This document shows, in pieces, positions 1-8,217 of a stretch of DNA of 64,000 bases. Position 1 is the first letter of the stretch; every line of letters begins with the position of its first letter. Origin of the DNA: Agromyces hippuratus. Its GTDB lineage: Bacteria; Actinomycetota; Actinomycetes; Actinomycetales; Microbacteriaceae. The notes below the pieces were generated by a model. The model saw only the letters and a program-made list of their open reading frames with translations, ran no database searches and was not told the origin of the DNA. The DNA is taken from contig NZ_JACCFI010000001.1 in assembly GCF_013410355.1 (NCBI RefSeq), positions 2,976,001 through 3,040,000 on the forward strand, written 5' to 3'. The position numbers and the translations under genes were made by a program.

Positions 1-1
1 C

Positions 2-376
2 TACCAGCCGCTCAACGACATCGCGAGCCCGCTCGGCAAGATCGGCGGCGCCGCGCAGAAGCGACTCGGCTCGGGCGGCGTGCTGCACCACGTCACGATG
101 TCGTACGACCTCGACAACGAGAAGATGCTCGAAGTGCTGCGCATCGGCCGCGAGAAGATCAGCGACAAGGGCATCGCATCGGCCGCCAAGCGCGTCGATC
201 CGCTGCGCTCGCAGACCGGGCTGTCGCGCGCGGCCGTCATCGAGAGCCTGAAGCAGACCTTCACGACGCTCTACGGAGCCACCCCCGGCACGGTGAGCGC
301 CGACGAGCTGGCCGAGGCCGAGGCGCTCGTCGAGTCCAAGTTCTCGACGCGGGAGTGGCTGTACCGGGTTCCCTGA
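2..376 (+). CDS. Lipoate-protein ligase family protein, C-terminal part (5' truncated by window edge)
   Basis: The open frame enters from the left edge and ends at TGA 374-376, giving 124 residues. The segment YQPLNDIAS followed by KIGGAAQKR matches the substrate-binding part of the BPL/LplA/LipB fold, where the conserved lysine lies in a K-(I/V)-(S/G)-G-x-A-Q motif. The C-terminal EWLYRVP also resembles LplA-type ends. Such enzymes attach lipoate or octanoate to lysines of 2-oxoacid dehydrogenase E2 and GcvH proteins in the cytoplasm. The catalytic N-terminal half is outside the window, so ligase, octanoyltransferase or amidotransferase cannot be separated. Confidence 0.75.
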   Translation, partial: YQPLNDIASPLGKIGGAAQKRLGSGGVLHHVTMSYDLDNEKMLEVLRIGREKISDKGIASAAKRVDPLRSQTGLSRAAVIESLKQTFTTLYGATPGTVSADELAEAEALVESKFSTREWLYRVP

Positions 377-439
377 GCCCGCCGGGCCCTGTCCACACCG
401 TGCGAGGAAGGCTCAAGCGATCCCCGTTAGACTCGCCGG

Positions 440-775
440 GTGGAGTGGTGGATCTGGGTCGGCATCGCCGCGCTCGTCGTCGCCTTCGTGGCGCTCGCCG
501 TGCGGCGCGGCTGGATCGACCTCTCCGACAAGACCAAGCGTGGCGGCGGTGGCGGCGGCGTCATGATGATCGGCGACGAGGTGTTCGCGCCCCGCAAGCA
601 CGAGGCGCAGGTCGAGCTCGACCGGCAGAGCCGCCTGCCGGTTCCCGCGCCGATTCCGGGCGACGGCGACAAGGGCATCGCGTTCGACGACGACGGCACG
701 GATGCCTCGCGGCCCGCGCCCGTCGGCGCCGATCGCTTCCGCGGCACGATCCGCCTCGACGTCGACCGCGAATGA
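440..775 (+). CDS. Small single-pass membrane protein of unknown function
   Basis: Starts at GTG 440 and encodes 111 residues. An N-terminal hydrophobic helix (about residues 3-21, WWIWVGIAALVVAFVALAV) is followed by a glycine run (about residues 35-40) and a charged, proline-rich tail of roughly 70 residues that is presumably cytoplasmic. I recognise no domain or catalytic motif. Its 3' end lies 18 bp from the converging TetR gene, so the two are not co-transcribed. The uniform G/C-ended codon use supports it as a real resident gene. Confidence 0.6.
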   Translation: MEWWIWVGIAALVVAFVALAVRRGWIDLSDKTKRGGGGGGVMMIGDEVFAPRKHEAQVELDRQSRLPVPAPIPGDGDKGIAFDDDGTDASRPAPVGADRFRGTIRLDVDRE

Positions 776-793
776 ACCTATCGGTTCGCTGCG

Positions 794-1396
794 CTACCCG
801 ACGGGTGGGCAGCCGAGCTCCGCAGCGACGGCGCGCATCGCGGCGGCCGCCTTCTCGACGGTCATGAGGGCGTTCCCGCCGACGATGTGCAACCCGTACG
901 CGTCTTCGAGCGCGACGAAGGTCATCGCCAAGTCGTCGTCCGAGAGGCCGGGGGAGAAGGCGCCAGAGGTGCGCCCCGCCGCGATGATGCCCCGGTAGGT
1001 CTCGAGCTGGCGCAGGTAGAGCTTCTGCACGAGTTCGTCGTGCAGTGCCGAGTTGCCGGCGAGCACGTCGAATTCGTAGAGCAGGCTCATCAGTGCGTCG
1101 TCGGGGCCGCTCGGCAGCCCCGCGTCGATGGCCGCCGCGAGCTGCGCGCGCGGATCGGCGAGCTCGGCGATCGTGGCGTCGCGCGCGTCGCAGAAGCGCT
1201 CGACGCCGGCCGCGTGCGCCTCGACGAGCAGTGCGTCGAGGTCTTCGTAGTAGTAGAGGATCGCGCCGCGGGTGAGGCCGGCCTGCGCCGCGACATCCGT
1301 CAGCGACAGCGAGCGCAACCCGTGGGTGCGTCCGGCCGCGTACGTCGCTTCGATCAGGGCCGCCCGTCGTGCTTCCTGGGTGCGGGGGCGTGCCAT
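794..1396 (-). CDS. TetR/AcrR family transcriptional regulator
   Basis: The ATG at 1396 (MARPRTQEARRAAL) starts a 200-residue protein. The open frame extends upstream to 1558, but that stretch overlaps the promoter region and the divergent permease, so the internal start is preferred. A classic TetR helix-turn-helix occupies about residues 12-50 (SLTDVAAQAGLTRGAILYYY). The rest is an all-helical ligand-binding domain whose inducer cannot be predicted. It is divergent from the APC permease and amidohydrolase genes across a 103-bp gap holding two inverted repeats, so it probably represses them and itself. Confidence 0.9.
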   Translation of the reverse strand: MARPRTQEARRAALIEATYAAGRTHGLRSLSLTDVAAQAGLTRGAILYYYEDLDALLVEAHAAGVERFCDARDATIAELADPRAQLAAAIDAGLPSGPDDALMSLLYEFDVLAGNSALHDELVQKLYLRQLETYRGIIAAGRTSGAFSPGLSDDDLAMTFVALEDAYGLHIVGGNALMTVEKAAAAMRAVAAELGCPPVG

Positions 1397-1418
1397 GTCG
1401 TTGACACTATCCGATCGG

Positions 1419-1434
1419 CATGCAACACTGCATG
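1419..1434. promoter_or_regulatory. Inverted repeat, possible TetR operator (distal to permease)
   Basis: Perfect 6-bp arms CATGCA and TGCATG are separated by ACAC, in the middle of the TetR/permease divergent intergenic region. Symmetry and position fit a repressor site; binding is inferred. Confidence 0.45.
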
Positions 1435-1439
1435 AGTTA

Positions 1440-1457
1440 TTTGACTCCAGTGTCAAA
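1440..1457. promoter_or_regulatory. Inverted repeat TTTGAC-N6-GTCAAA, likely TetR operator
   Basis: Arms TTTGAC (1440-1445) and GTCAAA (1452-1457) form an 18-bp palindrome with a 6-bp centre. A related half TTGACAC occurs at 1401-1407, next to the regulator start. The site lies 42 bp upstream of the permease ATG, where bound TetR could block transcription in both directions. Confidence 0.55.
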
Positions 1458-1499
1458 AAACCTGAACGCCCGGATCCCCCGACGAAGAGAGATCGAAGC

Positions 1500-2990
1500 A
1501 TGTCCAGCCCGAACCTCCCGAGCGGCACTGCCGCCCCGGCATCACCCACCCTCGACACGGCCGCGACGACGACGCACGGCGGTCAGCTCTCGCGTTCGCT
1601 CGGCGTCGGCGGCAACGTGCTCATCACCCTCTCGGGCATCTCGCCGGCCTCGAGCGTCTTCATCCTCGGCGGCGCGGCCCTCGCCGGCTACGGCACCGGC
1701 GTCTTCTGGGGCTTCGCCCTCGCCGGCGTGATCAGCATCCTCATCGCGTTCTGCTACGCCGAACTCGCCTCGCGACACCCGATCGCCGGCGGCGACTACT
1801 CCCTCGTCAGCCGGGTGCTCGGCCCGGCCTCCGGCGCAGCGGTGTTCTTCATCGGCATGGTGAGCCTGCCGCTCATCATCGCGATCTTCGCGCTCGGCGT
1901 GGCCGACTACCTGGGCTTCGCGCTCGCCGGCCTCGACCCGCTCGCGACCGCGCTCATCGTGATCGCCCTCGCCACCGTGACGGCGTGCTTCAACATCCGC
2001 ACCAACGCGTGGGTCACCGGCGTCTTCCTCTTCATCGAGCTCGCGGCACTCGCCCTGCTCGCCGTGCTCGGTCTCGTGCACATCGAACGGCCGATCACCG
2101 ACCTGTTCGACCCGCAGGCGCTCGATGCGGCCACGGGAGGGCTCGCGCCGCTCGGCATCGCCGGCCTCGTGCTCGCCGTGACCCAGGGCATCTTCTCGTA
2201 CAACGGCTACGGCGGCGCGGTCTACTTCGCCGAAGAGACGAAGAACGCGAAGCGCGCCATCGCGCGAGCCGTGCTCTGGAGCGCCGTCATCACCGTGATC
2301 GCCGAACTCGTGCCGCTGACCGCCGTGCTGCTCGGCGCCGACTCGCTCGAGGAACTGTTCGGTGCCGGGCTGCCGGTCGAGAGCTTCCTCGCCTCCCGCG
2401 CTGGTGACACGGTGACCGTCGTCGTGCTCGTCGCGATCGCACTCGCCATCATCAACGCCATCATCGCGATCGCCCTGCAGTCGGGCCGGCTGCTCTTCGC
2501 CGCCGCCCGCGACCAGGCGATGCCGGCCGCACTCGCGCGGCCGCTCGGCCGAGTGTCGGCGCGCACCAGCATGCCGGTCGCCGCGACCATCGTGATGGGC
2601 GTCATCGCGCTGGCGGCGTGCTTCATCCCCTTCGACGTGCTGCTGAACGCCACCGGGTCGACCCTCGCCTTCAGCTACGGCTTCATCGCACTCGCGGCGT
2701 TCGTCGTGCGCCGCTCGCCCGCCACGCCAGGCACGTACCGCATGCCGCTCTGGCCGGCGCCGCCCGTGCTCGCGCTCGTCGCGATCATCACGATCTTCGT
2801 GATCGGCATCCTCGACCCGGCGCAGTGGCTGAGTCTCGCGATCGCGTTCGGCATCGTCGCCGCGGGCTACCTGTACTACGTGCTCTACCTCCGGCATCGC
2901 CCGGGCGTGCTGCACCTGATCGATGCATCCGACGACCCCGACGACCTCGATGGCACTCCGGTCGTGACCGGCGAAGGGCGCGGCGCATGA
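1500..2990 (+). CDS. APC superfamily amino acid/polyamine permease
   Basis: The chosen ATG 1500 gives 496 residues. The open frame starts at 1272 but that part runs through the divergent TetR gene. About 12 hydrophobic segments begin near residue 33 (NVLITLSGISPASSVF), the usual first APC helix with its glycine/serine-rich unwound stretch; CYAELASRHPIAGGDYS near residue 85 is also family-typical. It would import an amine or amino acid by proton or sodium symport. It ends in a 4-bp ATGA overlap with the amidohydrolase, so the pair is translationally coupled and its substrate may be what the hydrolase cleaves. Confidence 0.88.
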   Translation: MSSPNLPSGTAAPASPTLDTAATTTHGGQLSRSLGVGGNVLITLSGISPASSVFILGGAALAGYGTGVFWGFALAGVISILIAFCYAELASRHPIAGGDYSLVSRVLGPASGAAVFFIGMVSLPLIIAIFALGVADYLGFALAGLDPLATALIVIALATVTACFNIRTNAWVTGVFLFIELAALALLAVLGLVHIERPITDLFDPQALDAATGGLAPLGIAGLVLAVTQGIFSYNGYGGAVYFAEETKNAKRAIARAVLWSAVITVIAELVPLTAVLLGADSLEELFGAGLPVESFLASRAGDTVTVVVLVAIALAIINAIIAIALQSGRLLFAAARDQAMPAALARPLGRVSARTSMPVAATIVMGVIALAACFIPFDVLLNATGSTLAFSYGFIALAAFVVRRSPATPGTYRMPLWPAPPVLALVAIITIFVIGILDPAQWLSLAIAFGIVAAGYLYYVLYLRHRPGVLHLIDASDDPDDLDGTPVVTGEGRGA

Positions 2991-4690
2991 CCATCGACCT
3001 GCTCATCACCGGCGCGCGCGTGCGCACCTTCGACCCCGCGCAGCCCTGGGCCGACGCCGTGGGGGTCGAGGGCGACCGCATCGCCTACGTCGGCACCGCG
3101 GCGGATGCCCCGGCAGCGCGCCGGACGATCGACGCCACCGGGCGTCTCGTGACCCCCGGCATCATCGACAGCCACAATCATCTCCTGCTCGGCTTCGACG
3201 CCGACGCGGTCTCGCTCGAGGGTGCTCACGAGCTCACCGAGGTGCGCCGGCGCATCTCCGAGTTCGCGGCACGCCGCCCCGAGCTCGACTGGGTCTGCGC
3301 CGAGAACGCGGTGTATTCGATCCTCGAGGGCCGGCGGCCGAACGCGGCCGACCTCGACGGATTGACCGACCGGCCGGTCTTCGTCACGACGTACGACCAG
3401 CACTCCGTCTGGTTGAATCGCACCGCGCTCCGCGTGCTCGGCATCGCCGACGGCGTCGACATCACCTGGGGCCGACCCGAACGAGATGCCCGCACCGGTG
3501 AGCCGACCGGCTGGGTGACCGACTTCTACACGAGCGCCATGACCGAGGCCGGACTCACGGCGCTGCAACGGGACATCCCGATGTACTCGCCGGAGCGCCG
3601 CTATCGCAAGCTCTGTGCGAGCATGCGCATGGCCACCTCGCTCGGCATCACGACCGTCGTCGAACCGCAGGTGCCGCTCGCCGAACTCGGCCTCTTCACT
3701 CGCGCGAGCGGCGAGGGGCGATTGAGTTCGCGGGTCATCGCGGCGCTCTTCCACCCGGTCGGAGCGGATGCCGCCTTCCGCGCGCAGCTCCGCGAGGCCG
3801 TCGACTCGGCACCAGCAGACGACCGGCTGCGGTTCGGGCCGGTCAAGCTCTACGCCGACGACGTGATCGAGCCGCACACCGCCCTGATGCTCGAGGACTA
3901 CGCGAACCGGCCCGGGGTGCGCGGTCGCCCGAGCTACCCCGACCGTGAGCTGGTGGGCGTCATCGGCGAACTCGACCGGCTCGGGTTCCAGACCCACACG
4001 CATGCCACGGGCGACGGCGGCATCCGGCTCGCCCTCGACGCGATCGAACACGCGGCGCGCAACAACGGCACCCGCGACCGGCGCCACGGCATCGTGCACG
4101 TCGAGTGCCTGCATCCCGACGATCTGCCGCGCTTCCGTGGACTCGGCGTGACGGCGGCGATGCAGCCGCGGCACTGCTCGCCCGACCTGGTGGCGGGCAC
4201 GTGGATGGAGAACGTCGGCGAAGAGCGATGGGGTCGTGCCTGGCGGTTCCGGAGCCTGCTCGACTCGGGCGCGACCGTCGCCTTCTCGAGCGACTGGCAG
4301 GTGGGCGAGATGGACCCCCTCGTCGGGCTCTACTCAGCGGCCACGCGGGCCGGCCTCGACGGCTCCGACGCCTGGACGAGCGCCGAACGCGTCGGCATCG
4401 ATCGCTCGCTCGAGGCGTACACCGTGCACGGGGCGCGGGCATGGCACCTCGAGCACGCGCTCGGCCGCATCGGGCCCGGCATGCTCGCCGACCTCGCCGT
4501 GTGGTCGGGCGACCTGACGGCGCACGACGACGACCCGGCCGCCCTGCTCGACGAGCACGCCGAGCTCACGATCGTCGGCGGGGAGCCGGTGTACTCCGCG
4601 GGCGGACTCGTCGAGGAGGTCGGGCCCGCCGATCACGACCCGGTCGCGCTCGTCGGCGGAACTGCGAACGCGCAGGTGCACGAGCACTGA
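2987..4690 (+). CDS. YtcJ-like metal-dependent amidohydrolase
   Basis: This 567-residue protein starts at the ATGA junction with the permease. It has an N-terminal beta-sandwich (LLITGARVRTFDP), the metal-binding HxH motif in DSHNHLL near residue 66, further conserved histidines (QTHTHATGDGG, GIVHVECLHP) and a late aspartate in FSSDWQV. These are features of the amidohydrolase_3/YtcJ family, which hydrolyses C-N bonds of small amides or cyclic compounds. Substrate specificity in the family is poorly resolved. Coupling to a permease under a TetR regulator suggests uptake and hydrolysis of one nitrogenous compound. Confidence 0.85.
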   Translation: MTIDLLITGARVRTFDPAQPWADAVGVEGDRIAYVGTAADAPAARRTIDATGRLVTPGIIDSHNHLLLGFDADAVSLEGAHELTEVRRRISEFAARRPELDWVCAENAVYSILEGRRPNAADLDGLTDRPVFVTTYDQHSVWLNRTALRVLGIADGVDITWGRPERDARTGEPTGWVTDFYTSAMTEAGLTALQRDIPMYSPERRYRKLCASMRMATSLGITTVVEPQVPLAELGLFTRASGEGRLSSRVIAALFHPVGADAAFRAQLREAVDSAPADDRLRFGPVKLYADDVIEPHTALMLEDYANRPGVRGRPSYPDRELVGVIGELDRLGFQTHTHATGDGGIRLALDAIEHAARNNGTRDRRHGIVHVECLHPDDLPRFRGLGVTAAMQPRHCSPDLVAGTWMENVGEERWGRAWRFRSLLDSGATVAFSSDWQVGEMDPLVGLYSAATRAGLDGSDAWTSAERVGIDRSLEAYTVHGARAWHLEHALGRIGPGMLADLAVWSGDLTAHDDDPAALLDEHAELTIVGGEPVYSAGGLVEEVGPADHDPVALVGGTANAQVHEH

Positions 4691-4711
4691 GCGGGCCGGC
4701 ACCGGCACGGG

Positions 4712-4749
4712 CCGGGTCCGCGTCGGCGACGGACGACGCGACGACCCGG
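4712..4749 (+). terminator. Strong GC hairpin after the permease/amidohydrolase operon
   Basis: CCGGGTCCGCGTCG (4712-4725) pairs with 4734-4749 with a 2-nt bulge. It lies about 20 bp after the amidohydrolase stop and lacks a T-run, as is common for actinobacterial terminators. Confidence 0.45.
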
Positions 4750-4788
4750 TCCGCGTCGTGCCCGTGATCGGACTGACAGACTGGTCGG

Positions 4789-5691
4789 GTGAGCAGCGAC
4801 GAACCCGACCGCATCATCCATGCGGACAACCTCGCCGTGCTGCCGACCCTGCCCGACGGCCGGTTCACGCTCGTCTACCTCGACCCGCCGTTCAACACCG
4901 GCCGGGCGCAGACGCGGCAGTCGACCCGCCACGTGCGCGTCGCGGCGACGGATGACGCGGCGCAGGAGCCGGGTTCTGCGGGCGCTGTCGGAACCATCAC
5001 CGGGTTCGCGGGCAAGCGCTACGAGCGCATCCGCGGCGACCTGCTGCGCTACGACGACCGCTTCGACGACTACTGGGGCTTCCTCGAGCCGCGGCTCGTC
5101 GAGGCGTGGCGGCTGCTCGCCGACGACGGCACCCTCTACCTGCACCTCGACTACCGCGAGGCGCACTACGCGAAGGTGCTGCTCGACGCGCTGTTCGGGC
5201 GCGAGAGCTTCCTCAACGAGCTGATCTGGGCCTACGACTACGGCGCCAAGGCGAAGCGAAAGTGGCCGACGAAGCACGACACGATCCTCGTCTACGTGAA
5301 GAACCCGTCGGCGTACTGGTTCGACTCGACCGCGGTCGACCGTGAGCCGTACATGGCGCCGGGACTCGTGACGCCCGAGAAGGCCGAACTCGGCAAGCTG
5401 CCGACCGACGTGTGGTGGCACACGATCGTCTCGCCGACCGGGCGCGAGAAGACGGGCTACCCGACGCAGAAGCCCGAGGGGATCCTCCGCCGCATCGTGC
5501 AGGCGTCGACGCGCGAGGGCGACTGGGTGCTGGACTTCTTCGCGGGGTCGGGCACGACCGGTGCCGTCGCCGCCACGCTCGGCCGCCGCTTCGTGCTCGT
5601 CGACGAGAACCCCGAGGCGATCGCGGTCATGAAGGGCCGGTTCACGGATGTCGCGGGGGTCGTGTTCGAGCAGGGGCCGACCGGGCGCTGA
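4789..5691 (+). CDS. Site-specific DNA methyltransferase (beta class, N6-adenine or N4-cytosine type), apparently solitary
   Basis: 300 residues from GTG 4789. The catalytic motif DPPF (about residues 32-35) comes first. The AdoMet-binding FxGxG motif (DFFAGSGTTG, about residue 250) and a TQKPEG motif lie near the C-terminus, which is the beta-class amino-methyltransferase order. No specificity subunit or endonuclease adjoins it: the neighbours are the amidohydrolase operon and a converging LacI gene. It may be an orphan epigenetic enzyme or modify a sequence targeted by other nucleases. The recognition sequence cannot be read from the protein. Confidence 0.88.
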   Translation: MSSDEPDRIIHADNLAVLPTLPDGRFTLVYLDPPFNTGRAQTRQSTRHVRVAATDDAAQEPGSAGAVGTITGFAGKRYERIRGDLLRYDDRFDDYWGFLEPRLVEAWRLLADDGTLYLHLDYREAHYAKVLLDALFGRESFLNELIWAYDYGAKAKRKWPTKHDTILVYVKNPSAYWFDSTAVDREPYMAPGLVTPEKAELGKLPTDVWWHTIVSPTGREKTGYPTQKPEGILRRIVQASTREGDWVLDFFAGSGTTGAVAATLGRRFVLVDENPEAIAVMKGRFTDVAGVVFEQGPTGR

Positions 5692-5718
5692 CGCGCCGCG
5701 GCGCGCATGCCGCCGGCG

Positions 5719-6738
5719 TCAGCCCGACTGGCGCACCACGAGCTCGGTCGGCAGGATCGTCGCGGGCTCGACGTCTTCGCCGGCGATGAGACGCACGAGC
5801 TTGCGAGCCATCTCGGCGCCCATCTCGGAGGACGGCTGCCGCACGGTGGTGAGCGGCGGCATCGCGGTGGCGGCGTAGCGGTCGTCGTCGAAGCCGACCA
5901 CGGCGACGTCGTCGGGCACCGAACGCCCGGTCTCGGCGAGTGCCGAGAGGGCGCCCATCGCCATCTGGTCGTTCGCGGCGAAGACGCCGTCGAGATCGGG
6001 TGCCCGCTCGAGCAGCCGGTGCATGGCCGCAGCACCCGAGGCGGCCGTGAAGTCGCCGAAGTCGACGAGGTCGTCGGCGAGCCCCGCCCGGGCGACCACG
6101 GCGGCGAACCCGTTCAGGCGATCGACCCCGGGCGGCATGTCCTGGGGGCCCGCGATCGTCGCGATGCGGGTGCGTCCGGCATCGACGAGGTGCTGCGCTG
6201 CGGCCGCCGCACCGTGCTCGTTGTCGACGTCGACGGTGTACCCGCTCGACTCCTCGGGTCCGAGGGGGCGTCCGCCGAAGACGAGCGGCAGCGAGCGCGA
6301 GAGGTGCGCGAACGAGTGGTCACCGGTGTGATGCGAGACGACGAGCGCGCCGTCGACGTTGCCGCCGAGCAGGTAGCGCCGGGTCTTGTCGGGGTCGAGC
6401 TCCGACTCGATGAGCATGTTCAACGTGTACTCGGTGCCCGCGAGGGCGAGCGCGGCGCCCTGCACGATCGAGGCGAAGAACGGGTCGTCGAAGACGCGTG
6501 CCGCCGACTCGGGCACGATGAGCGCGATGGCCTGCGTGCGCCGGCTCGCGAGCGAGCGGGCGGCCCGGTTCGGCACGTAGTTCAGGGCGGTGATCGCCGC
6601 CTGCACGGCCTCCGTGACCTCGGGACTCACCTTCGGCGATCCGTTGACGACCCGGGAGACCGTGGCGCGGGAGACGCCGGCGCGGGCCGCGACCATCTCG
6701 AGAGTCGGCGCGTGGCCGGCCGGAATGCTCCCCGTCAT
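5719..6738 (-). CDS. LacI family transcriptional regulator of the beta-glucoside operon
   Basis: 339 residues. The N-terminal LacI helix-turn-helix is at about residues 12-35 (TLEMVAARAGVSRATVSRVVNG), followed by the hinge region and a periplasmic-binding-protein-like effector domain ending TTVRQP...ELVVRQSG. It is the last gene of a minus-strand run: binding protein, two permeases, GH1 beta-glucosidase, LacI. Three GAGAGCGCTCTC palindromes before the binding-protein gene have the CG-centred symmetry typical of LacI-family operators. The likely effector is a beta-glucoside or its breakdown product. Confidence 0.9.
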   Translation of the reverse strand: MTGSIPAGHAPTLEMVAARAGVSRATVSRVVNGSPKVSPEVTEAVQAAITALNYVPNRAARSLASRRTQAIALIVPESAARVFDDPFFASIVQGAALALAGTEYTLNMLIESELDPDKTRRYLLGGNVDGALVVSHHTGDHSFAHLSRSLPLVFGGRPLGPEESSGYTVDVDNEHGAAAAAQHLVDAGRTRIATIAGPQDMPPGVDRLNGFAAVVARAGLADDLVDFGDFTAASGAAAMHRLLERAPDLDGVFAANDQMAMGALSALAETGRSVPDDVAVVGFDDDRYAATAMPPLTTVRQPSSEMGAEMARKLVRLIAGEDVEPATILPTELVVRQSG

Positions 6739-6763
6739 CGTGGGCCCCTTCCCCTGCTCCGGT

Positions 6764-8215
6764 TCACCCCACGATAGTGGTCGCGGCGAGCTGCCTCTTC
6801 GCCTGTGCGATCAGTGCCGCGAATGCGTGCGCACTGTCCTTCGGTGTGCGCTCGAAGGTGTCGTAGTCGACGCGCACGATGCCGAACCGCTTCTCGTAGC
6901 CCCAGGCCCACTCGAAGTTGTCGAGCAGCGACCAGACGAAGTAGCCGCGCACGTCGGCGCCCTGCTCGATCGCCTCCGCGATGGCGTCGACGTGGTCGAG
7001 CACGTACCGGGTCCGCTCCGCGTCGTGCACGGCACCGTCGTCGGAGACGACGTCGTCGTAGGCAGCGCCGTTCTCCGTCACGTACAGGGGCGGCAGATTG
7101 GGGTACTCCGCCCCCAGTCGCACGAGCAGGCTCGTGAGGCCGGCGGGGTTGACCTCCCAGTCCATCGCCGTGCGCGGCAGGCTGCGAGACGGCATCGAGA
7201 CGTGCTCGCTGCCCGGGAACGGCGAGCGGCCGGGCCGGTCGGTCGGTCGCAGCGACGGCGCGGCGTCGGCGGGCAGCGGATGCCCCGACACGTTGTCGTC
7301 GTGGTAGTGGTTCACGCCGAGGAAGTCGATCGGTTGCGAGATCTGCTGCAGGTCGCCGGGGAGCACGCGCGCGTCGAGCCCGAACTCGCGCACGTCGGCG
7401 AGCAGGTCGCTCGGGTACGCGCCGAGCAGCAGGGGCTCCAGGTACATGCGGTTCCAGAGGGCGTCGATGCGTCGGGCGGCCTCGAGGTCGACGGGGTCGG
7501 CCGGATCGTTCGGCACCGCGTTCGTGAGGTTCAGCGTGATGCCGAGCCGGATGTCGCGCCCCGCGGCATCCGCGAGGCCCCTGAGCCGCTCGACGGCGAG
7601 ACCGTGCGCGAGGTGCTGGTGATGCACGGCGGCCAGACCCGCCTCGGGGTCGTTCAGGCCGGGCGCGTGCTCGCCGCCGACGTAGCCGATGAGCGATGAG
7701 CAGAGCGGTTCGTTGAACGTCGTCCAGTGCGTGACGCGGTCGCCGAGCGACTCGTAGACGGCCTCGGCGTACTCCGCGAAGCGGAAGGCGGTGTCGCGGT
7801 TCGCCCAGCCGCCCTGCTCCTGCAGCGCCTGGGGGAGATCCCAGTGGTACAGCGTGAGCCAGGGCAGGATGCCCGCGCCGAGCAGTTCGTCGACGAGTCG
7901 CGAGTAGAAGTCGAGGCCCTCCTGGTTGACGCTGCGGCCACCGGGCACGACCCGTGCCCAGCTCGTCGAGAACCGGTAGGAGTCGAGGCCGAGCGAGCTC
8001 ATGAGCGCGACGTCCTCCGGCATGCGGTGGTAGTGGTCGACCGCCCGGTCGGGAGTGTCGCCGCCGGCGATCGCCCCGGGCACGCGGGCGAACGCGTCCC
8101 AGATGGAATCCTCCTTGCCGCCCTCGTGTGCGGCGCCCTCGATCTGCGCCGCGGCGGTCGCCGAGCCCCAGATGAAGTCGGTCGGCCAGTTCCGTCGGAA
8201 CGACGCGTGATTCAC
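6764..8215 (-). CDS. GH1 family beta-glucosidase
   Basis: The GTG at 8215 is preceded by GAAGGG and gives 483 residues, a normal GH1 length; the longer open frame upstream lies inside the permease gene. The acid/base glutamate is E169 in TTFNEPL and the nucleophile is E381 in YVTENG. The N-terminal FIWGSATAAAQIEG and the late WSLLDNFEWAWGY are also GH1 signatures. With no signal peptide, it should act in the cytoplasm on disaccharides or glucosides imported by the adjacent ABC transporter. It starts 2 bp beyond the permease stop, so it is co-translated with the operon. Confidence 0.95.
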   Translation of the reverse strand: MNHASFRRNWPTDFIWGSATAAAQIEGAAHEGGKEDSIWDAFARVPGAIAGGDTPDRAVDHYHRMPEDVALMSSLGLDSYRFSTSWARVVPGGRSVNQEGLDFYSRLVDELLGAGILPWLTLYHWDLPQALQEQGGWANRDTAFRFAEYAEAVYESLGDRVTHWTTFNEPLCSSLIGYVGGEHAPGLNDPEAGLAAVHHQHLAHGLAVERLRGLADAAGRDIRLGITLNLTNAVPNDPADPVDLEAARRIDALWNRMYLEPLLLGAYPSDLLADVREFGLDARVLPGDLQQISQPIDFLGVNHYHDDNVSGHPLPADAAPSLRPTDRPGRSPFPGSEHVSMPSRSLPRTAMDWEVNPAGLTSLLVRLGAEYPNLPPLYVTENGAAYDDVVSDDGAVHDAERTRYVLDHVDAIAEAIEQGADVRGYFVWSLLDNFEWAWGYEKRFGIVRVDYDTFERTPKDSAHAFAALIAQAKRQLAATTIVG

Positions 8216-8217
8216 GT

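Noticed and set aside
355..867. Plus-strand 170-residue frame overlapping the small membrane protein gene
   Set aside because: Arg-rich composition and no ribosome site; the 440-775 frame has a membrane helix and better codon bias.
1542..2915. Long minus-strand open frame (457 residues) opposite the APC permease
   Set aside because: The translation is an Arg/Glu/His-rich shadow of the permease codons, with no fold-like pattern or ribosome site.
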